NCBI GenBank assembly: GCA_030340625.1
Contig: JAOPHQ010005705.1
Span: forward strand, 150,001-214,000
DNA length: 64,000 nt
From: Merluccius polli
Lineage: Eukaryota; Chordata; Actinopteri; Gadiformes; Merlucciidae
Direction of reading: 5' to 3'
The notes beneath the pieces are model-generated. The model was not told the origin of the DNA. It made no database searches and saw only the letters and a program-made list of their open reading frames with translations. A program made the translations under genes and the position numbers. Of this stretch, positions 24,832 through 38,756 are shown in pieces (within the stretch, counting starts at the first letter, position 1; each line of letters starts with the position of its first letter).

Positions 24832-24875
<44 letters not shown>

Positions 24876-25601
24876 GCTCTCTCTCTTTGATACACATCAC
24901 TCTCAACACTGATTAGATTTCGCCCCAGCCACAACCGCATGTTACATAAAAAAAACAACCGTAAAACAAATTTTGTAATAACGCTTAGGCAATTCATATT
25001 CAGAGGGTAGAGCTCGCTCAAATCCATATTAGAAAAATCAATCAACCCTTGACATAGTATGACCCTGGGAAACAGCAAATCCCGCTATCCCACAGAACAT
25101 CTTTTATCATCTCTGACCTCTAACGTCTGTCATTCCTTCCTCCCGTATCGTCTCGCTCTTCATCCTCTCTGTCTGAAGTCCTAATCAACCCCCCCCATCC
25201 ACACACACACACCCACACCCCCCCCCCCACACACACACACACACACAGCCAGCCCTTCTGGATAACAGAGATGTAGGAGCTATGGTCCCTTTTGCTCAAT
25301 AGAGAGACATGCTCTTGGGCCTGGGAGAGGCATGGTCTGAGGCTAAAGCTTTAAAGCTCTGCCCGCCCTTGTATCTGTGGTCTGTCAGTCATCACTGCAG
25401 AGGTCACAGAGTTAAGATAGTGCCACACAACATCATCCATTACCTTAGTGACTGCTAGGCTGCGGGCACTCGCACCGATTGGAGAAAAATCCAATGGCGA
25501 GCACACACACGCACGCACACACGCACGCACACACACACACACACACACACTGATAAAGCCAAACACACATTAGGTCACCTAGAGACTTTTTCTGCGTTTA
25601 C

Positions 25602-25638
<37 letters not shown>

Positions 25639-27008
25639 ACACGCACACACCAGCTCCACTGGAGGTATCGACTGGGAGTCCATCAGTACGTAATGGAATA
25701 AATAGATCTGTCGTTGCTCCGGTGAACAGCGCTGTCTGGGAGAGAAGGGAGACCGTGATCGCGTTCCCGTCCGTGATGAATGGAAGACCTCGCCTGCCAG
25801 CGTGGGAGGAAGCCGCTTTTTGAGACGCAGTGTGGCGCCCCCCCCCTGCGCTGCACGCGCTGCTCGCCACCGGCTCTCGAGGAACTATACGTCACACCGG
25901 GCTGCTGGTAGGATCTGAAGCCTGCCGTCAACGCGATACGCACATCCGAACATTGGACTATGAAGGTGGCTGTTGACGTGAGCAGCTGTAACGCCTTAAG
26001 TTATCTATCTATCTAAAGATAAAGGAGAACACATTCTCATATGCTCGTGCTCATACACTGGGAGGGTATTTTGAGCAAGCAAGCAAGCGATGATCTTCAA
26101 ATGGTTGGAAAACAAAGACCAGCGAGAGACATAATGCATCTACAGTATTTGAAGTGTTTTGGTATGTGAGAGTTCTTCCATGAGGTCATCCCAGGAAGCC
26201 GCTCGGCACTTGATGGGCCATCTTTACATTGGCGTCATCACGGTGTATTTATGACATCCTCTGTTATCGCAGTCATTGATCGCAGCCCAAGTCGTCCGCC
26301 CCCCCCCCCCCCCCCCCGAGCAGGGAAAATGCTTTGACTGACCTCATCACCATTTTAGACTCTAATCTTAAATGAAAACTGCTGTAGGGGGAGCTTTGGG
26401 TGAGGATGAGGAAGGGAAATCGGGGAGAGGGGGAAACCGAGTGGAATGGGGAACAGAAGTGGCGGCATTAAACAATCCGTGCAAGCGGTGACAGAACTAA
26501 ATAACACATTTACCCCCAATTTACCCCCAATTTATCCTTTAATGCCATTTTCTGCCTTTCCCAATGGGACATACAACTACCTCCTGGAGTCCATTGAATC
26601 ATTACATCTTTTGGAGGGTGGGGCTGATGCTTTAGTGTGGCTGTATGTCTGTATGCCTCGGCGTATTGAATACAGAATGACAGGGTCAAAGGGCGTCCCA
26701 GTCACTACAGGTCATAGAGGAAGTCCTGGTTGTGATGCGACGCATGGGCTGGGCCTGGTGCGAGCAGATTAGGTGCTGAATGCATGGGGGGTAGACAACA
26801 ATACAAACAGAGATTAGAGAGGGGAGAAACACCGCCAGGCTGTCAGCACTGGGCCCCTAGCCGAGCCGTAGCCCAGCCACAGCCCCGGCCCCCGTGGGGC
26901 CTGTATGGGAAGGGAGGGGGGCCACCGATAGGATGACCGGGAGAGAGGCCAGGGGTGTCAGCAAAGATTGAAACCAGCCAGCGAATGGAGGAGAGAATTG
27001 GGGAAGCA

Positions 27009-27016
27009 GAGAGAGA

Positions 27017-27094
<78 letters not shown>

Positions 27095-27154
27095 GAGACA
27101 GAGAGCGAGAGAGACAGAGAGCGAAAGAGAGAGCGAGAGAGAGAGAGAGAGCGA
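27009..27154. repeat. (GA)n microsatellite
   Basis: About 145 bases of GA with GACA/GCGA interruptions on the right half. Confidence 0.97.
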
Positions 27155-28217
27155 CAGCAATGACAATGAAATGACTTCTTTGTAATCCTCGCAAAAAACA
27201 ATTCCATGTATTTTCATCTAATAGAAACTATTTCATCTTTCTTATTTCCAAAGATTAAACAGATAAGCTTCAGATCTTCCGGGGGCCAATTCTACACAAA
27301 TCATAGACAAAAAGGGACTTTTTTTTAAAGTGTGTTACTGTGTGTGTCAGGGTGTTTTACAACTGCGGTGAGATTAAAATGAGGGCCTCGGCGTAGGCCA
27401 ACAAACCTGCATGGCTAAAGATAGACAGAATGCAGCTGGAAGGAAGGTCCAGTGATCTTCTGCTCCAGATGACTCACATCTTTACCAGATCACACCACGG
27501 CTATAGTGACTATCCTGATTGACAGCGTATGCAACATAACCCCCCCCCCCACCCCCCCAACATCCTATTATTATTACACAAGCACAGATCCTCGCCTCGG
27601 CTGCGCCGCACGGCTGTTTAAGTCCCACCAAATTCCCTTTAATTGAAATTCAATTAGGTGTGTGAGTGCGAAGGAGGTAAACGTAAACGCGCCATAACAA
27701 ACAGCAGACGCGCTCCCACCAATGAACATTACGTCTCAACGCCATCTGTTTTGAATTGCACACACGACAACAGTTGAGACGCACGGGCCCGGCGGACGCG
27801 AGAGCCTTGAGACTCATCTGGTTCTGATGGGTGATGACAGCAAACAGAGCTGCCCTGTGAAGCCCCGCCCCTTTGAGACCACCACCCCCCCCCCACACCC
27901 GCCTTTGTTGGGAAGAGGACCCAACAAACGCACCACCGCATGGGGTAGACGACAACAATAATGTTTCCCCACAGCATTGTTTTGTTTTTGTATGGCTAAG
28001 AGTAATGGGCATCCATAACAATGTCATCTCACACAGCAGGAAACACTTGAAAACTCACACCTGGATCCTTTGTGCAGTCATGTGTGGGGTGATATTGGGT
28101 TGTGATGGAGGAGTGTGTGATATTGTCCCCTGCTCCATTGAATTAACAAAGCGCCGCAGAAGGACAGAAAGAAGAAAAGCTACTGTATAAAAAGGCAACA
28201 CGTCTCCAAATGAGATC

Positions 28218-28225
28218 ACACGCAC

Positions 28226-28307
<82 letters not shown>

Positions 28308-28308
28308 A
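28218..28308. repeat. Compound (CA)n(CT)n microsatellite
   Basis: CA tract to about 28274 followed directly by CT to 28305. Confidence 0.97.
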
Positions 28309-29935
28309 GGCTAAACAGCAAGGCTAAACACTTTCCTCCTCAAGAGTTATATAAAATGGTAAACAAATTATCCGCAGAGCCTCAGCAGCCTGTTTATTTC
28401 ACCTAATAGTCATTAGTTCCCAAATGACACCAAATGAGGACTGCTGTTGTGAGATAGCGGCCATTAAAAAGTGACCCCTAATCAGTAGGGGTACATTTAT
28501 ATATATATATCTATATAATACGTCAGCCGAAAAGTTTATCTCCGTTAGTCAGCATTACCTCGCCGTACCGCTCCCTGTTCCAGAGAGTAATGGGCCGTAG
28601 ATATAGACACCCCCCCCTCCACCACCACCACCACCATTTCCACAGTCATTATCAGCCTGGCACTACGGCTCTATAGCTCACTCTGTAGCTGGCGGCGTGC
28701 CACGGGGATGGACGAGCAGCTCTAACAGAGAGAGGCAGAGCTGTCCTGTTATCTCTCTCTCTCTCTCTCTCTCCCTCACCCCTCCTCTGAGGAGGAGACG
28801 GCACGCTCCAGACTTGGCTCGAATGTCCCACCAGGTGGAATGATGTAAATGAGGATGGCTGTTACTGGGGTGTAATGTAACTGTTAACAGTGCTTCAAAT
28901 TGCAGTCTTATCTGATCTTCCTTTCTCTTTTCTCTTCTGTCTTTTTGTCCCTTGCGGTGGTGTGTGTGTGTGTGTGTTGGGTGTGTGTGTCAATGTGTGT
29001 GTGGGTGTTTGTGTGGGTGTGTGGCCCTCCTAGATTAAAGTAGAGGACAGGAATTGGGAATTTGTCATCTAGGCATTTGAGTCATCACCATGGCAGCAAC
29101 AACAGCAGATATTTTTTTACCCTCGCACTTAAAAGCTTTAAAATGTATTCAACTTAGTTTATTTGGAACATAATTCACTGATTTATAATTAAATAACAAT
29201 AAATAAATTATATTTATTTATAAATCTAATAAATTACATTCATAAGTTACTGCTGTTCTTACTGAGCTGCATTGTTTAATTATAATTCTTCTTCTTCTTC
29301 TTCTTCTCTCTAATATTGTTGAAAGGATTCCCAGAAGACCAGAGCCCATTCCAGTGGTGTTTCATTCCCACAACCGCTACTGTGCTTTACTAGCGCTGCA
29401 TTAGCCAAGTAGCCCTAGCTATGATTTGATTAGGTTTGATTTATATGTACGGGTTGGAATGAGAGGTCAAAGAAAGGGGAGTCCCGATTGTTCCACCGCT
29501 CTATCAGCTCTGTGACTGGCGTGGCCCAGCTAGGCTACAGGGCTAAAGCTGCTGCAGGAAAACACGCCTGGCAGATCAAAGGTCAACCTCTCCACTTCCT
29601 GGCATAGAAGAGATGGGACGAGAAGAGGATGTGGGTGGGTGGGGGGAAAAAAAGTCAGGGGAAGGGTTATTCTCTGTTGGGTGAATATGTGGTGCAGCAG
29701 CAGCAGCAGCTATATGGCCGGACACTCCTGTTTTCCCCTTGTCTACCCGTCCCTTCACTCTTCTTCCTAACACAGAGCTTGCTATGGCCAGGGGGGCTTT
29801 GCTTGCTTCCAACAGGCGTCTAGGAATTTTATTGAATCTCCTTTCTACCTCAAAGCGCCAAGCCAGCTGACATTCATTTTAACATTGCTGGCCGGTGGGT
29901 GCGCACGGATACGATCATTCACTTGGTTGTCATAC

Positions 29936-29941
29936 ACACAT

Positions 29942-29977
<36 letters not shown>

Positions 29978-30000
29978 CAAGCATGCACACACGCATGCAG

Positions 30001-30043
<43 letters not shown>

Positions 30044-30114
30044 CACACACACACACTATACACACACACACACATATGCACACACACACACACATGCACA
30101 CACACACATAGGCA

Positions 30115-30148
<34 letters not shown>

Positions 30149-30241
30149 TGCACGCACGCACACACACACACACATATGGAACACCACACACACATACACG
30201 CACGCACACACGCACACACATACACACACACACACACACAC
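29936..30241. repeat. Large (AC)n cluster
   Basis: About 300 bases of AC with GCATGCA and CATATG breaks. Long frames on both strands here are dipeptide artefacts. Confidence 0.97.
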
Positions 30242-30682
30242 GTGGCAGAGAGGAGTTGCTCACTTGCAGGTGGCTGGTCCTGGGACATGGGGGGGGGGGT
30301 CCCTCTTTTCAGAGTAGCCGTTTCTCCTGGGCCCCCCAGGGCCTCCGATCTCCCAGTGAGCCACTGCGGATGGAGGTGATTCACTGCTGGCCCCTGTTTG
30401 TTTTCCCTTCCTCCGCTGTTGGTTCAACTAAGCACTCTGCTTAGCTACTTAGCTGCCCAAGAGCTGCCTGAGTGTGTGTGTGCATGTTTGTGGCTGTGTG
30501 TGTGCGTGTGTGTCATTGATCCTCCGTGCCCACGAGCAAAGCCCCAGACAGAGCGGTGTGTATCAGATGAGAAGCCAGCGCTCCATGTGATATAAAACCT
30601 TCAGACAGCAGCAGCAGCAGCAGCAGCTGAGAAATGTGAGAGGAGTGAAGAATCATGGAAGGTGCCTGACTGCATTGTGTAT

Positions 30683-30733
<51 letters not shown>

Positions 30734-30921
30734 AATGAATAAAGTATATCATTGTTATTATTACTATCAGTATTATCAACACGTACAAGCACCCAGCAGA
30801 CATCCATTAATTCACCTATCATCCATAAATACACACATACACACACACGCATATATATACTGTATATATATATGACTCTGACTCTCTCCTTTGTGCCATC
30901 TGTCTCTCTCTCCCTCTCTCC

Positions 30922-30990
<69 letters not shown>

Positions 30991-31901
30991 CTACTCTCAC
31001 TCAGAGATAAACAAAGCTCACCTTAACTCACCTCAACTTAGCTCCGGTGCGTCTCTAATTGGCCTGCTAGCCAAAGGAGGGGTGTGCGAGGTCATGTTTC
31101 TCTCTCTCTCTCTCTCTCGCTCTCTCTCTCTGAGTTAAGCCGGGCGTCGCGTGGCACCAGGGTGGGTTGTGGGGGCTACTTGTCACTGCAACAGTCCAAT
31201 TAACCGGCAGCTTGTCTCTGCTTGACCCCTCCCCTCCGCGCCACCTGAGTGCCAGGAGCGGCACGCGCACCTGCTCCTTCGCCGGGGCCTTGAGGTGCCC
31301 CCTGATTGATGAACCGGCTCTTTGTTCATTCTACCGAGACTCTTAGTGATGAGGGCATTCAAGATACACAGGAATTTGAATTGTTAAATATATTGCTGGA
31401 TGGTCATGGGGGGCAGGGTCACCGAGTTCATCTGCAGCACAGAAGGAACTTTTTGCCTTGAGTTTCCTGGGTTTAATCCCAGGCCTGCCAGGAATGAGAA
31501 GAGCCAGCCTCACTACTTGACTTCCCTCTGCAGCGGTGACACACTGGTGGTGGTACATCGCTGGTATCACAAACCCCAACATGAAGGCGATATCCGCCAG
31601 GACCGCGAACGAGACGCAGCATTTTCGTTGAATAACGCTGTTCTTTAAAAGCCCGAAGACATGGCTGGTTTGGGGTTTCCCAGACTGCAGACAGCACATT
31701 ACGAGGAGCGTGGACGGTCAGACCAACTCTCGCCACCGCACTCAGGAGACTGGCAATTACTGATGCATGAGTCACTCCTAAAGGAAGCACTTTGAAATAA
31801 CGGCAAACACAAAAAAAGTTTCCCCTGCTCGGTGGAGGGCACATCATTTGAAGCCCTAATGCGCCTTGAGGGGAACTTGTATGTCTGATGTTTTTAGGGA
31901 G

Positions 31902-31933
<32 letters not shown>

Positions 31934-32337
31934 AATGGGGCTAGTTGTGTGTGAGCCAGCTTTGTGAAACAGAACAACATGCACTCATACACAGAGACAC
32001 GTGCGAATGGCGGCAATTCAGTTACATGCACTCTGGCTGACTTTGATGTGAGATGTTGCGACACACAAAGCAATTCTTTGTGAGGCGTAGATATGTATAT
32101 GTATAAGTATTAACTCCATATATATATGGATCTGTATGAGGATATGTATATTTACACTCCCAATCTGTCGGCCTCCCACTGACCCGGCTTTCAACTCGGC
32201 CTTCATCTCTTTGTGGTTAAAGTCATACATCTGCTCTTATCAGCCGCCTCTCCTACTACGTTAACCAATGTGGAATGTAAGAAAGACAATATGATAGGAT
32301 CCAGGATCAGAGGTCAGACCCAATGAGTAGTTAGGAG
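30242..32337. other. No gene seen
   Basis: AC, CT and (CAG)7 (30607-30627) repeats, a CT tract at 31101, and a 30-bp poly-G at 31903-31932. Confidence 0.55.
30684..30986. repeat. (AC)n then (CT)n microsatellites
   Basis: AC at 30684-30729 and CT from 30904 to 30985, with (TA)n near 30850-30872 between them. Confidence 0.95.
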
Positions 32338-32793
32338 TAGAGCTTTGATCGGGCCCAAAAAATCAGGCCTGACCCGAGCCCGAAAATGTTTTGCCCGACC
32401 CGAGTGTGACATTACGGCAGTTTTGGGCCCAGACCCGACCCAAACCCGAATTTCCGCTTACATTTTTTATAATAATAATAATTTAAATAGTTTATTACAA
32501 GCTAAGGTAGCATGATCAGCCATTTCTTTGTTTTAACACCTACGCTATTTGTGTGACGTGTGGTGTGCATGCATTGCAGTTGTGCACTTTACTAGCGGCT
32601 TACGGTGTGTGAGACAGTGAGCGCAAACAGCAAATGACCCGCTAATTGTAATGTTTTTAAGTCTAATTATTCTTATATTATATTAGAATTATTCTAAATC
32701 TCAAGATTTTCATTTGTCCGAGCCTGACCCGAGCCCGACATTACGGCAGCAGTTTTGTGCCCAATCGGGTTTGGGCTAAGAGTTAAAGCTCTA
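32338..32793. mobile_element. hAT-type MITE (456 bp)
   Basis: The ends TAGAGCTTTGA (32338-32348) and the complement of TAGAGCTTTAA (to 32793) are imperfect inverted repeats, flanked by identical 8-bp duplications GTTAGGAG (32330-32337 and 32794-32801). Inside both ends are GC-rich GCCCGACCCGAG-like repeats; the centre is AT-rich. No transposase frame is present, so it needs a transposase in trans. Confidence 0.88.
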
Positions 32794-33886
32794 GTTAGGA
32801 GGTATGTGGAAATGGCAAGATATAAAGAAAAGGTAGGATTATACCAGTCGAAAAAAATTCTGCATCCCCTTCATTATTCCAATGATTCTTCTTTTTTATA
32901 CTCCTTTCTACTCTTCTCGTCTCGTCTCCTCCCCTGTCCTCTTCTCTCCTCTCCTCTCCACTCCACTACCATCTCCTCTCCTCTCTCCCCTCCTTTGGGG
33001 TATAGGGAGAGACAAGGCAAACGATACTCTGTTTGACCCGTTCTCCCTCCCGCCCTCTCACTCCGTGACTGCCACTCTCTTCCCCTTTCGGCATCAATAT
33101 CTGCTCCAGAGGCCTGGTTCTGCTTGATGTGATGTGACACATATGAAGGTCCCAACTGGAGGAGCAGTGTTGAAGGAGCAAGGATGGGGAGAAAAAATAA
33201 TTTTAAAAACAAAAAAAAAGGCTACGGGGTTGTCGCCCACCTCAACAAACCCACATATATGTTTTATTTCCAGGGAGACTGTGTGGGGGAAGGGACTCCA
33301 ACAAAGGAAAGTGAACAAGGAAGAGGTGTTGTGTGACAACAGTCTGGAGTCCCCTGGGATTATTGGGGGCCCGAGAGGCAACCAGCCGACAAGATACAGT
33401 GGAGGCGGGTGCTTTTGAAGCCTGTGTGGTGGAAATAAGGAGGTGGAGGTTGTGGTGGTGGTAAGAAAAGAAAAGCTTAAAGCACTTTTTGGAACACAGC
33501 CACATCTAGTTCTCTATTGGCCGGAGACGCCATAAGCCACAGCAAGAGGTGTGTTTAAGCATCACTGCTTTATTGATGAGTCTGTCAGAACCACTTTGCT
33601 TCACAGGTTGCGAGAGGAAGAGGAGGGAGAGGATAGTGATGGTGGGTCGTGGTGGTGGGGGGTGCAGGGATAGGACAGGGGCGAGAGGGGGCAGGTGAGG
33701 AGAGTGAGTTCGCCCCAAGGTCTGCTGGGGAAGAAGAGTAAAATGGTAGACAGTGACTATCTTTCATCTGAGTTTTTGTTTGCGTGTGTGTGTGTGCGTG
33801 TGTGTGGTGTGTGCGTGTGTGTGTGTGCGTGTGGTGTGTGTGTCTCTCTGTCTGTCTGTCGGGATAAGAGAGAGAGACATTGGGAC

Positions 33887-33923
33887 AGAAAGAGAGAGAC
33901 AGAGAGCGAGAGCGAGAGAGAGA

Positions 33924-33984
<61 letters not shown>
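33887..33984. repeat. (GA)n microsatellite
   Basis: GA tract with GACA/GCGA interruptions on the left. It forms the left edge of dispersed repeat copy 1. Confidence 0.97.
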
Positions 33985-33987
<3 letters not shown>

Positions 33988-34078
33988 CCAAGACTGCACA
34001 ACCAAAACTTACAGTGGAGAGAATAATGACACTGAAGGAAACCGAGAAGAACCACGGGCCGACTACAATCAAAGAGCC
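33985..34078. repeat. Dispersed ~100-bp repeat, copy 1, fused to (AG)n
   Basis: After a long (GA)n tract comes gaggccaagactgcacaacc and so on to actacaatcaaagagcc. It is about 85-90% identical to 37005-37106, with a small indel. The same microsatellite sits at the same end of both copies. Confidence 0.8.
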
Positions 34079-34430
34079 GTGTGGAAACTAATGCTCGGCG
34101 TCTTTTCATTTGCTTCAGTCAATTGCATGGTCTGGTCACTCCAATAACATAATATGTCAAGAACTCATATTATACATCAACCGTTTTCACATAGCAAACC
34201 TTTTATAAAGTTGTACTTTGCGGCAACACCACAAATATATATTTTTATACACTCCCAAAGAAAACACACACAAAAAAGAAAAGGGATTATGTTGCATATC
34301 TCAGGCTGCAGGGGTGTGTGTGTTTGGGGGGGTCGTACCACAGATATGAAGCATGGCTGGAGAAAACTGAGTCATCCCTGTGGCCAGTTGCTTGGTCCTA
34401 CATGACTGGGTGAGAGAGAGACATTGAAGG

Positions 34431-34457
34431 AGAGTGTGTGTGTGTGTCTGTGACAGA

Positions 34458-34513
<56 letters not shown>

Positions 34514-34530
34514 AAGAAAGAAAAAAAGGT
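34431..34530. repeat. (GT)n then (GA)n microsatellite
   Basis: Short GT tract, then GA with one GACA break and GAAA at the right end. Confidence 0.95.
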
Positions 34531-34691
34531 CAGAGGCAATCAGCTTGTCAAATCCAAACATAGCCATGATTATTTACCCTATTTATTTATTTATTTCGCC
34601 TCAATCCAATTCTGTGGCATAGAGCTAGGAAATGTGACCTATTTTTTGTGTTTTTGTTTTACAACCCCCCCCCCCCCCCCCCACCACCACA

Positions 34692-34733
<42 letters not shown>

Positions 34734-34938
34734 AACCCTGCCTTTCTTTTCACCCGATATTTAGGTCATCGGGGGGGGGGGGGGGGCTTACTGTCCCCCT
34801 GGTCCCCCAGTTCCCGATATGTAATTGAAAACATACAAATGGATTAGTTGGAGGGGGTTAACTTGAACCCCCAGTGGTCTACTGAGATGGAGCAGACCCT
34901 GTAATACCACCGAGCGGATGAGAGAGCATGGGACAGAG

Positions 34939-34991
<53 letters not shown>

Positions 34992-35728
34992 AGTGGTGAT
35001 CCAGGGATTTAGGTTCTTGATCAGTGGGAACATGGTGAGAACAGTATTAAAGTCAACATAAACACAGTGGACATGCAAACACACACACACACACACACAT
35101 CACGGATATGGGAGAAGATGAGCTGTAGGCCAGAAACAAACACAAACACACAAACACACACAAATACTAACATACACAGTACACAGTACACAGTACACAG
35201 TACACACACACACAGTAAAAGGGGGGCACCATGTACAATAACTTATCCTTTTAGGGGTCACAAATCAGATAGGTGGGTTGAAGAGGCCCCCAATTTCCAT
35301 TTCCATTCCAGAAGGTTCTCTCTGGTGTGTCTCTCGTGGCTTATGTCTGGGCCCCGCTGACACCAAGAACCCCCCTACAAGGTCATACCGGGCTAATGTG
35401 TTTTGCGAAGGTTTTTCTTTGTGTGTACGTGTGTGTGTGTGTGTGTGTGTGTGTTTGTGTGTGTGTGTCGGTCACAGTCGTCTTGGAGATAGCTGTCAAG
35501 GCGCTAACTACATGACCTTTCTCCTTGACTGATGGTCGTCGTGAGAGCCATCACTATGAGCTGGTGTCTCAGGATCAGCGGTCGCTGGCGCCGCTCCAAG
35601 CCTCTCTCATTGGCTGACTTTTAAAAATAATATTTTCATATTATTATGTTTTCTAAGACTGACTGACTGGTAACCGAGGATCCTTTGGTGTGCATCATAG
35701 ATTTGTGTGACCGTTAGCTGTACAAAAG

Positions 35729-35766
35729 ACACACACACACACACACGTGTGTGTGTGTGTGTGTGT
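35729..35766. repeat. (AC)9(GT)10 palindrome
   Basis: A run of AC dinucleotides passes directly into GT dinucleotides with no spacer, making a 36-bp perfect palindrome built from microsatellite DNA. Confidence 0.95.
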
Positions 35767-36153
35767 TAACTTTGTGAATAAAGCATAAAGAATAAATAAA
35801 AAAAGATAAGATGCACTGAGGGAAAGCTGGAGACGAGGGGGAGAAAGAGGGAGGACAAGAGCAGTGGGGAGATGAGAGGAGGAGGAAGGAGGAGGAGGAG
35901 GAAGAGGAGGAGAGGAATACAAATGAAAGATGTGGAGGAGGGAGCAGCGGGAGAGGGAGAGGGGGGTGGTGGGGACAGCAATGAGAGAGAGAGATGACAG
36001 AGATGACAGAGACATCAGATGAGAAGACGGGAAAAGGGGGAAGGAGGGGAGTATGGTGAGAGAGCTGAAAGGAGGACAGACAAATTGAGGTGGTAGTGGG
36101 TGATAAAAAGAGAAAGAGAGGAAGAGGGAGAGGGAGGGGGGCAAGGAAGAGGA

Positions 36154-36199
<46 letters not shown>

Positions 36200-36917
36200 G
36201 CAGCCGACGCAGCCTTGCCAGTACATCCATGACCTAGATTCTCTGTTTTTCCCCAGATCCCACTTCCTCATGAATGTTTGATTACGTCTCCAACAATAGC
36301 CGTATTTACGCCAAGCGCTTTTAAAATTACAACTCACTGGGAGCAGGAAGGAAATCCATTCTAGGTGGGGGGGAAATGATTAAGAAATTGATTTGAGAAT
36401 TCTCTCCACGGCAGTAAGCAAGAGTTGTGTCTCTCTTCGGACCAGACATAGATGATTGTTGCATGGCTGAGCAACCCCACCTCCCCTTTAGAGACACACA
36501 TATGCACACACACAAACACACACACACACGCACACACTTTTGTGTATCACTTTTGTGGCACAAACATTGGTGATTTGACACAAAACTTTAGCCAATCAAA
36601 AAGCTGTGCAGTGCCAGTGAAGAGAAAAATGAGGGAAAAATTGATGAACTGATTCGGCAAATGAATGGTTTTGGGATTTTGGTTTCTCCCGTTTACAGAG
36701 CATTCCACAGAGTGCACAAATAACAGTCATCAGTGGTCCTGTTCTCATTCACCTCTGCTCCAACCCCCTCACCTCACAAACCAGTATGGCACATTTTTAG
36801 TTCATCAACCGTCGCCATGGCCACTAATAAACCTCTGTTGGTGTTTCTATGGTAACCATTCTGGGGAGTCATTCCTGCCTCTACAGTAGCCTGGCAGAGA
36901 GAGAGGCAGAGAGAAAC

Positions 36918-36918
<1 letters not shown>

Positions 36919-37004
<86 letters not shown>
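36919..37004. repeat. (GA)n microsatellite
   Basis: 86 bases of pure GA abutting dispersed repeat copy 2. Confidence 0.97.
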
Positions 37005-37008
<4 letters not shown>

Positions 37009-37106
37009 CCAAGACTGCATAACCAAAACTGAGCCAGTCAGTGGAGAGAATAATGACACTGTGAGGGAAACTGAGAAGAACACAGGCCGACTACAATCAA
37101 AGAGCC
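37005..37106. repeat. Dispersed ~100-bp repeat, copy 2, fused to (AG)n
   Basis: This matches copy 1 at 33985 in order and orientation, again starting at the end of a (GA)n tract (36919-37004). It contains gagccagtca, an 8-10 bp segment missing from copy 1. Confidence 0.8.
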
Positions 37107-37385
37107 AGACCAAATAAAAGAGAGGCCAGAGACACCATTCAACAAAATGGTGGCAAGATTAAACCAACAAGACCAGACTATGCCTCATTTATCATGCCAG
37201 TCCACAAGGAATGCTTGGAAAATAAACTCAGAATCGTTGTTTCACTTAAACAGTTATTGGTCACATTTTCTCTTCCATTTTCTCACACAGGTACACACAC
37301 ACACACACACACTACAAGCTGAACACATCGATTCAGCTCAAGACTTGTCCTGCTATCACAACACACAACACACACACACACAATC

Positions 37386-37416
<31 letters not shown>

Positions 37417-38751
37417 ATCACACACACACACACACACACACGTTTGCAAATACGCATACAAAAATCACAGATTTACTAATCCCATTCCAGTAACGAGAGA
37501 GAACTGGTTCATGGCTGGTAATCTCGGAAAAACCCAGTTTTTGGAAGCTGTGCGACAGCTGGCTCCAAGTGGAACAAGTTAACAGGCCAGCCAGTCAGTC
37601 AGTCAGCCAGCCAGTTCACCAGTCAGGCAGTTGGTCAGTCAGTCAGTCAGTCAGTCAGCTAGCCGGCCATCACAGTTCTCCATTTGAAATTGCCTACATC
37701 TATGAAATATTATAACGGAATGAGACAGTGCACCTATGGCAAATACTGAGTGAATTTTCCGTAACACATTTCTTAATATTTATGAAAACAAATCTTTCAT
37801 TGTTGTCATGGCAATCGTTTTTGTTTTCATTTTCACTTCAATGACATATATGTGTCGAATTTTAACAAAACAATCGTGTGTGCCATGTTTGCTCACATCT
37901 GTAACAATCAAAAGATTTGGCTCAATAATGCTTCTATTCCTGTCCTAGCACATTTTCTCTTTCTCTCTCTCTCTCGCTCTCTCTCTCTCTGTTTGCTCTC
38001 TTTCTCGCTCTATCATCTTGCATGGCTACCTCCTCTATCTCTGGGAGAGAGAGGCCTCAGCCCCCACAACGCCATAGTCTGGCCAGCTCTCTGTATGTAT
38101 TTGTGTGTGCATGTGTGTGTGTGTGTCAGGAGGAGGATTGGTTGCTGGGGGCCATGACGCGTTCCAATTAAATCTGTTACTGGGCTGTGGGACCCTCCTC
38201 CACCAGACAGAGGAGAGAGAAAACAGAGAGAGAGAGAGAGGGAGAGAGAGACGGTAGAAAGGAAAAAATAGAGACATGAAAAGAAATACTGAAAAATGAC
38301 TGCCTAAAGAATTTGATCTTTCAGTTATGTCAAAATGTATGCATCATTTGTGCAAAATTCCCCATTCCACTAGTGTAGATACTGTTATTTCAATATTAAA
38401 CAAAATCATAACAAACATATTCCCATCTAGGGAATATCTAAGGAAAAAAATGATCTCCAGATACCACAAGTTATAGTGTTACCAATGACTCTGCTGCAGT
38501 GGTGAGCACCTCTGCCTGAAACACCAGCCAGTGATGCCTCCACCTCAAGTACAGCAAGTTGATCCAACGTCCTCCACACCAGAACACACACAGTCCCCAG
38601 GCTCTGTGTCTTTTGTCTTGGGGGGGGGGGGGGGGGGGGGGTCAAAGTGTTTGTATGCAATGTTGTAATCTTCAGGTGTTACGCTCAAACCTCGTGATTT
38701 TTCAGAGAATATCTTCCTTCTCAGAAATACTTCAGCTGAGTACACACACAG

Positions 38752-38756
<5 letters not shown>

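Larger units (their letters stand above)
22140..29935. other. No gene seen; a few CpG-rich unique blocks
   Basis: AC tracts at 23.1, 23.85, 24.4, 25.2, 25.5 and 25.6 kb, CT/GA tracts at 24.84, 27.0 and 28.75 kb, poly-C at 26299, (CTT)n at 29285, (CAG)n at 29694. Unique blocks at 22.25-22.56, 25.7-25.95 and 28.48-28.70 kb are candidate conserved elements only by composition. Confidence 0.5.
34079..36918. other. No gene seen
   Basis: GA tracts at 34.46, 34.94 and 36.16 kb, poly-C 34665-34682, poly-G 34771-34786, AC/GT tracts at 34.69, 35.08, 35.43 and 35.73 kb, purine-rich 35.82-36.15 kb. Confidence 0.55.

Noticed and set aside
26446..26772. 108-codon plus frame
   Set aside because: No recognised motif or coding bias.
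29845..30384. Cys-Val-rich and His-Thr-rich frames of 140-180 codons
   Set aside because: Pure translation of (AC)n on both strands.
31420..31500. tRNA-like string gggtttaatcccaggcctgcc
   Set aside because: B-box-like but no A box and no second copy in the window.
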